A stretch of 16,724 nucleotides of DNA from DATAXP01 sp036272935. GTDB lineage: Bacteria > Planctomycetota > Planctomycetia > Pirellulales > PNKZ01. The stretch lies in contig DATAXP010000019.1 of the NCBI GenBank assembly GCA_036272935.1, positions 1-16,724 on the forward strand. The letters run 5' to 3'. Both the position numbers and the translations under genes were made by a program. Under the pieces are notes generated by a model, which saw only the letters and a list, made by a program, of their open reading frames with translations, did not search any database and was not told the DNA's origin. Position 1 is the stretch's first letter, and every line of letters begins with the position of its first letter. Shown piece by piece: positions 13,914 to 16,724 of this stretch.

Positions 13914-14052
13914 GTCCTGGCGGGCTGGATTTGGCGGTCAGGACGGCCGATGACCTTTAACAGACAAGCGACGGGCGGGATGCCTCCGGAGCATCTTGCT
14001 TCAGGATAGAGGTCATGGCGGATCGACGGACCGAACTGCCATGACCTTTTTT
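13914..14052 (+). promoter_or_regulatory. Candidate attenuator leader (structured RNA) before the O-antigen ligase gene
   Basis: The leader can fold into a small hairpin (GTCCTG 13914-13919 with CAGGAC 13939-13944). A second domain is closed by ATGACCT (13950-13956) pairing with AGGTCAT (14010-14016), and it encloses CAAG/CTTG and GATGC/GCATC. The strand 14010-14019 is also the left arm of the intrinsic terminator at 14010-14052. The two folds are mutually exclusive, the hallmark of an attenuator or riboswitch. No known riboswitch consensus was recognised. A free-standing small RNA ending at the terminator is the alternative. Confidence 0.4.
14010..14052 (+). terminator. Intrinsic terminator
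   Basis: AGGTCATGGC (14010-14019) pairs perfectly with GCCATGACCT (14038-14047) over ten base pairs around an 18-base loop, followed by a run of six T (14047-14052) and then ATT. Only the plus strand has the T-run. It lies 323 bases after the Cys-rich gene and 81 bases before the O-antigen ligase gene. Confidence 0.8.
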
Positions 14053-14133
14053 ATTGCGCCCTCCATGCCACGGTAGCCGCTCGGCCGAGCATTCTGCCGC
14101 GCGAACACGCCTTGGCGTGGTCTAAACTTCAAC

Positions 14134-15528
14134 ATGGAAGTTTTGATCCTGGTCGGTGCGCTCGTCGCGGTGGCCTGGGGAGCGCTGTTGCTGTGGCGCG
14201 GCGGTCCGCTGGCCGGCTGCGCCATGGTGTTGGCTGCCGGCACCTGTTTCGGCCATGCGTTCTATCACCTGGCGACGGGCGCCATTCCGCTGACGGCCGA
14301 CCGGGCGCTGTGGGCCTTGGTGATGGCCCAGTTCGTGGTTTGGTATCGGTTCGGCTGGGTGAACCATCGATCGTGGCGGACGGCCGACGTCGTGACGGGG
14401 CTGTTCTTCGCCTGGCTGCTCGTGAGCTGCCTGACGCATGATTGGCGCGACAGCGGCTACCAGGCTCTTGCGCGGCTGGTGTTCTTTTACGTCATGCCGC
14501 TGGGACTGTATGTCGTCGCTAGCCGATCGCTGCAACCGCGGCAAGGCACCGCGGTGGCGCAAGTTTGCCTGGCGCTGTTCGGCATGTACCTGGCATTCAC
14601 GGCGATCGCCGAAACCAGGCAATGGACAGCCCTGGTGTTGCCCGAGTACATCGCCTCGCCCGAGTTCGAAGAGTTCCTTGGGCGCGGCCGCGGGCCGTTC
14701 CTGAACCCGGTGGCCAACGGCTTTGCGATGAATATCTGCCTGTGCGCGATTCTGCTGTTGTGGCCCTCGTCGCACCTGGGACGGTTGGTGGCGATGGCAA
14801 TCGTGGGACTGCTGGCGATTGGCATTTACTACACGCTGACCCGCAGCGTATGGATGGGAACCGCGCTGAGCCTGACGATTGTCGGCGCCGAGATCATCCC
14901 CCGCCGTTGGCGCCTGCCGTTGATCGGCGGTGTCGTGGCGCTGGGGGCGGTGCTGGTTGTCGTGCAATGGAACAACCTGGTGGCATTCAAGCGCGATAAG
15001 GGGTTATCGAGCGAAGAGACCGAAGCCTCGGTCAAGCTGCGACCTGTCTTGGCACGCATCGCCTGGAACATGTTCGTCGATCGTCCGTTGGTCGGCTGCG
15101 GCTTCGGTCAGTACGCCCGCGAGAACGTCGATTACCTGAACGATCGCACGACCGACTTGCCGCTGGCGGTGGGTCGCCCGTTCGTCCAACACAACGTCTG
15201 GCTGAATGTCCTCGTGGAAACAGGGCTGGTTGGCCTGACGCTGTTCTGCGCAATGCTGTGGCTGTGGGGTCGCGACGCCTGGCGGGTATTTCGCTCGCCG
15301 GGAGTTCCCTTGCGCGTCCGCCGCCAGGCGCTGCTGTTCGTGGCGATCTTGGGCGCCTATTTGCCGAACGGCATGTTCCACGACATGGCGCTGGTGCCGA
15401 TGGTGAACATGTTCTTCTTTTTCTTCGCCGGTTGGACCGAGGGCTTGTCGATCCCGACTCCCCAGCCACAAACGGGTTCGCGGCGATTGCCCAACGAAGA
15501 ATCCCCCCGGATGCTGCAGCCGGTCTGA
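14134..15528 (+). CDS. O-antigen ligase/polymerase family membrane protein (Wzy_C type)
   Basis: A 464-residue polytopic membrane protein with roughly ten to eleven hydrophobic segments from residue 1 to about 440. The Wzy_C core is visible: LTRSVWMG with R237 in a membrane-proximal position, the large loop around 275-350 that includes ARIAWNMFVDRPLVGCGFGQYA, and RPFVQHNVWLNVLVETGLVG with H353 and N354. These are the usual landmarks of WaaL/Wzy-like enzymes, which transfer or polymerise surface polysaccharide at the outer face of the inner membrane. No glycosyltransferase or other polysaccharide gene adjoins it, so the substrate is open. No good ribosome binding site precedes the ATG. The hydrophilic, proline-rich C-terminal 25 residues are unusual. 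The gene follows the candidate attenuator. Confidence 0.82.
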   Translation: MEVLILVGALVAVAWGALLLWRGGPLAGCAMVLAAGTCFGHAFYHLATGAIPLTADRALWALVMAQFVVWYRFGWVNHRSWRTADVVTGLFFAWLLVSCLTHDWRDSGYQALARLVFFYVMPLGLYVVASRSLQPRQGTAVAQVCLALFGMYLAFTAIAETRQWTALVLPEYIASPEFEEFLGRGRGPFLNPVANGFAMNICLCAILLLWPSSHLGRLVAMAIVGLLAIGIYYTLTRSVWMGTALSLTIVGAEIIPRRWRLPLIGGVVALGAVLVVVQWNNLVAFKRDKGLSSEETEASVKLRPVLARIAWNMFVDRPLVGCGFGQYARENVDYLNDRTTDLPLAVGRPFVQHNVWLNVLVETGLVGLTLFCAMLWLWGRDAWRVFRSPGVPLRVRRQALLFVAILGAYLPNGMFHDMALVPMVNMFFFFFAGWTEGLSIPTPQPQTGSRRLPNEESPRMLQPV

Positions 15529-15539
15529 TCGGGCGCGGG

Positions 15540-15620
15540 CGCGTGGGGCGGTGGGGCGGACATTCTTGCCCGCCACCGGAAATGGTCGCCGAAGGCAGGC
15601 AGGAATGCCTGCCCCACGCG
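15540..15620. repeat. Palindromic intergenic repeat
   Basis: Outer arms CGCGTGGGGC (15540-15549) and GCCCCACGCG (15611-15620) are perfect ten-base inverted repeats. An inner perfect hairpin GGCAGGCA-GGAA-TGCCTGCC occupies 15594-15613 and overlaps the right outer arm, so the two pairings compete. A second weaker hairpin (GGTGGGGCGG with CCCGCCACC) lies in the left half. It resembles, from memory, dispersed planctomycete repeats of the GGACA-TTCT-TGTCC and GGCAGGCAGGAATGCCTGCC type. It starts 11 bases after the O-antigen ligase stop. Confidence 0.65.
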
Positions 15621-15758
15621 GTTTCGGGGTGGGCTCGATGGAAACCGCGCGGAAAATTCTTGGCTCGTCCCAGACGAGGCATTACTATGCGCAGCGCCGC
15701 GGTCGCGGCGGGCGGACCTTCATTGAATCGACACCATTTTCATGTTGGGGAGGAAGCC

Positions 15759-16175
15759 ATGCACAGTCGTCTGCATCATCACTTCATGGGTTGGTTGAGC
15801 GTCATCTTGATCGGTGGATTGTGCGCCGTGGCAATATCGCGCGCCGCCGACGATCCTAAGTCAACCTCTCCCGAAGCCAAGGCGGCGAAGAAGCAACGCG
15901 CCGATGCCCGCGGCTACTTGCCGCCGTACTACAAGAACGTCGTCGACCCGACGCAGCGCGAAAAAATCTATAAGATCCAAAACTCGTATGATGAGAAGAT
16001 CGACGCGCTCGAGAAGCAGCTCAAAGAATTGAGCGACCAGCGCGACGCCGAGATCGAGGCGGTACTGACTCCCGAGCAGAAGAAAAAGGTGCAGGAGCTC
16101 GCGGCGGCCGCAAAGGCCAATCGCAGCAAGAAGACCGCAGCCGCGGAACCAGCCCCTTCGGCTGAAGGCAAATAG
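15759..16175 (+). CDS. Small secreted coiled-coil protein with LTPEQ motif
   Basis: A 138-residue protein with a signal peptide or N-terminal anchor (GWLSVILIGGLCAVAISRAA, cleavage near 30). The mature part has YLPPYYKNVVDPTQREKIYKIQ, then a charged coiled coil (SYDEKIDALEKQLKELSDQR, about 75-95) and EIEAVLTPEQKKKVQEL. The latter resembles the LTxxQ repeat of CpxP/Spy-type periplasmic proteins, although the overall resemblance is limited. The end is rich in Ala, Lys and Ser and is probably disordered. Similar small proteins occur widely in planctomycetes; no function is established. The ribosome binding site GGGGAGG stands five bases before the ATG. A very stable hairpin follows 24 bases after the stop. 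Confidence 0.78.
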   Translation: MHSRLHHHFMGWLSVILIGGLCAVAISRAADDPKSTSPEAKAAKKQRADARGYLPPYYKNVVDPTQREKIYKIQNSYDEKIDALEKQLKELSDQRDAEIEAVLTPEQKKKVQELAAAAKANRSKKTAAAEPAPSAEGK

Positions 16176-16199
16176 CTTCAGGCTCTCGACGCGCATCCA

Positions 16200-16235
16200 T
16201 CGGCGCGGCCGCTGGTACTCCGGCGGCCGCGCCGA
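16200..16235 (+). terminator. GC-rich hairpin after the small coiled-coil gene
   Basis: TCGGCGCGGCCGC (16200-16212) and GCGGCCGCGCCGA (16223-16235) form a perfect 13-base-pair stem with a ten-base loop. No T-run follows (GGATTATCC), so it would act as an unconventional terminator or as an RNA-stabilising 3' end. The position just after the stop supports a 3'-end role. Confidence 0.55.
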
Positions 16236-16332
16236 GGATTATCCATCGCGCCTTGCCGCGCGGTGTGCGCTGAATATCGTCACCGCCTCGATGGGTACTA
16301 ACTCGCGCAAATGAATAAAAGCAGACGAGAGC

Positions 16333-16724
16333 GGCTCTGTAGAAAACCGGGTGCCTGCGTTCGGCTGCTAGCGTTGTCGCGTGGGTAGCAAGGAGGTATG
16401 AGTGCGACGAGCAAGAGCCCGAAGGCGGTGATTCTGACGGCGCTGGCGGTCGCGCGGCGGTCGCTGCCTGCCTACAGCCATCGTTATAGCCCCAAGACAT
16501 TCACTCAACACCAACTCTTCGCCTGCCTGGTCTTGAAGAACTTCCTCAAAACCGACTATCGCGGTGTGGTGAGCCTTTTGAATGACACGCCCTTCCTGGC
16601 GACCGTCCTGGAACTCAAGAGGATACCGCACTTCACCACCGTGCAGAAGGCGAGCAAGCGACTGCTGACTCAAGGCAGAGTACGTCGTCTCCTGGATGTC
16701 ACCGTCAAGCGACGGCTGGGTCGC
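16333..16724 (+). mobile_element. Insertion sequence, left part (continues beyond the window)
   Basis: The transposase start at 16398 implies an insertion sequence. GGCTCTGTAGAAAACC at 16333-16348 resembles the terminal inverted repeats seen in several IS families and is proposed as the left end. The right end and any target duplication lie outside the window, so the boundary is unproven. Confidence 0.4.
16398..16724 (+). CDS. Transposase, N-terminal part (IS4/IS5-like), cut by window edge
   Basis: The first 109 codons are visible without a stop. The segment SPKTFTQHQLFACLVLKNFL (about 32-51), then TDYRGVVSLLND and IPHFTTVQKASKRLL (about 80-94), is the typical N-terminal helical region of DDE transposases of the IS4/IS5 group, ahead of the catalytic domain, which is not in the window. 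The ATG follows AAGGAGG with only one base between, which is closer than optimal. No better in-frame start is evident, although the GTG ten codons on is possible. The gene is in the same orientation as its left neighbour but belongs to an inserted element rather than to that transcription unit. Confidence 0.75.
   Translation, partial: MSATSKSPKAVILTALAVARRSLPAYSHRYSPKTFTQHQLFACLVLKNFLKTDYRGVVSLLNDTPFLATVLELKRIPHFTTVQKASKRLLTQGRVRRLLDVTVKRRLGR

Noticed and set aside
14122..14967. A 281-codon minus-strand frame opposite the O-antigen ligase gene
   Set aside because: Rich in Arg, Gln and His with no recognisable domain; it is the antisense of a membrane protein with clear Wzy_C landmarks.
1..16724. 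CRISPR array, toxin-antitoxin pair or phage-defence operon
   Set aside because: No regularly spaced direct repeats and no recognisable defence or toxin domains were found on either strand.

Overview
The window looks like chromosomal DNA of a planctomycete, most likely of the Pirellulales type. The grounds are indirect: high G+C, many secreted proteins with signal peptides (PQQ-type propeller, SGNH hydrolases, CehA/McbA metallohydrolase), an ArsR + SRPBCC + DUF899 cassette, and several families of GC-rich palindromic intergenic repeats of the kind common in that group. No rRNA, no complete tRNA and no CRISPR array is present.

Layout. Positions 1-456 look like the end of an integrated element: a 3' tRNA fragment (proline-like acceptor end) followed by a hairpin, with an integrase-tail-like open frame reading leftwards out of it. 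Next comes a frameshifted four-helix-bundle (S23/IVP) pseudogene (about 563-750). A minus-strand operon follows, ArsR regulator > SRPBCC protein > DUF899 thioredoxin-like protein (2431 to 775), whose promoter carries a palindromic operator and may give a leaderless mRNA. A large secreted CehA/McbA-type metallohydrolase (2665-5154) is transcribed divergently. A second, independent ArsR > SRPBCC pair (6077 to 5279) has the same promoter architecture but a different operator. Divergent from it is an MtfA/M90 metallopeptidase (6278-7063).

From 7150 a two-gene unit encodes a PQQ-like beta-propeller protein and a secreted SGNH hydrolase joined by a TGATG stop/start overlap. A nitrilase-superfamily enzyme (minus strand) and a secreted protein with a degenerate SGNH-like pattern (plus strand) are divergent around position 10,600. 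A seven-helix membrane protein of unknown function ends convergently with the latter.

The right third holds a Cys/Pro/Gly-rich secreted protein, a MITE-like inverted repeat, and a structured leader with an intrinsic terminator and a competing upstream hairpin (13,950-14,052). After these come an O-antigen-ligase-family membrane protein, a palindromic repeat, a small secreted coiled-coil protein with a strong hairpin after it, and the start of an insertion-sequence transposase that runs off the window.

The genes read as several small units rather than one pathway. The most interesting non-genic signals are the candidate attenuator before the O-antigen ligase gene, the two look-alike ArsR promoters with overlapping operators, and the tRNA-fragment island boundary.
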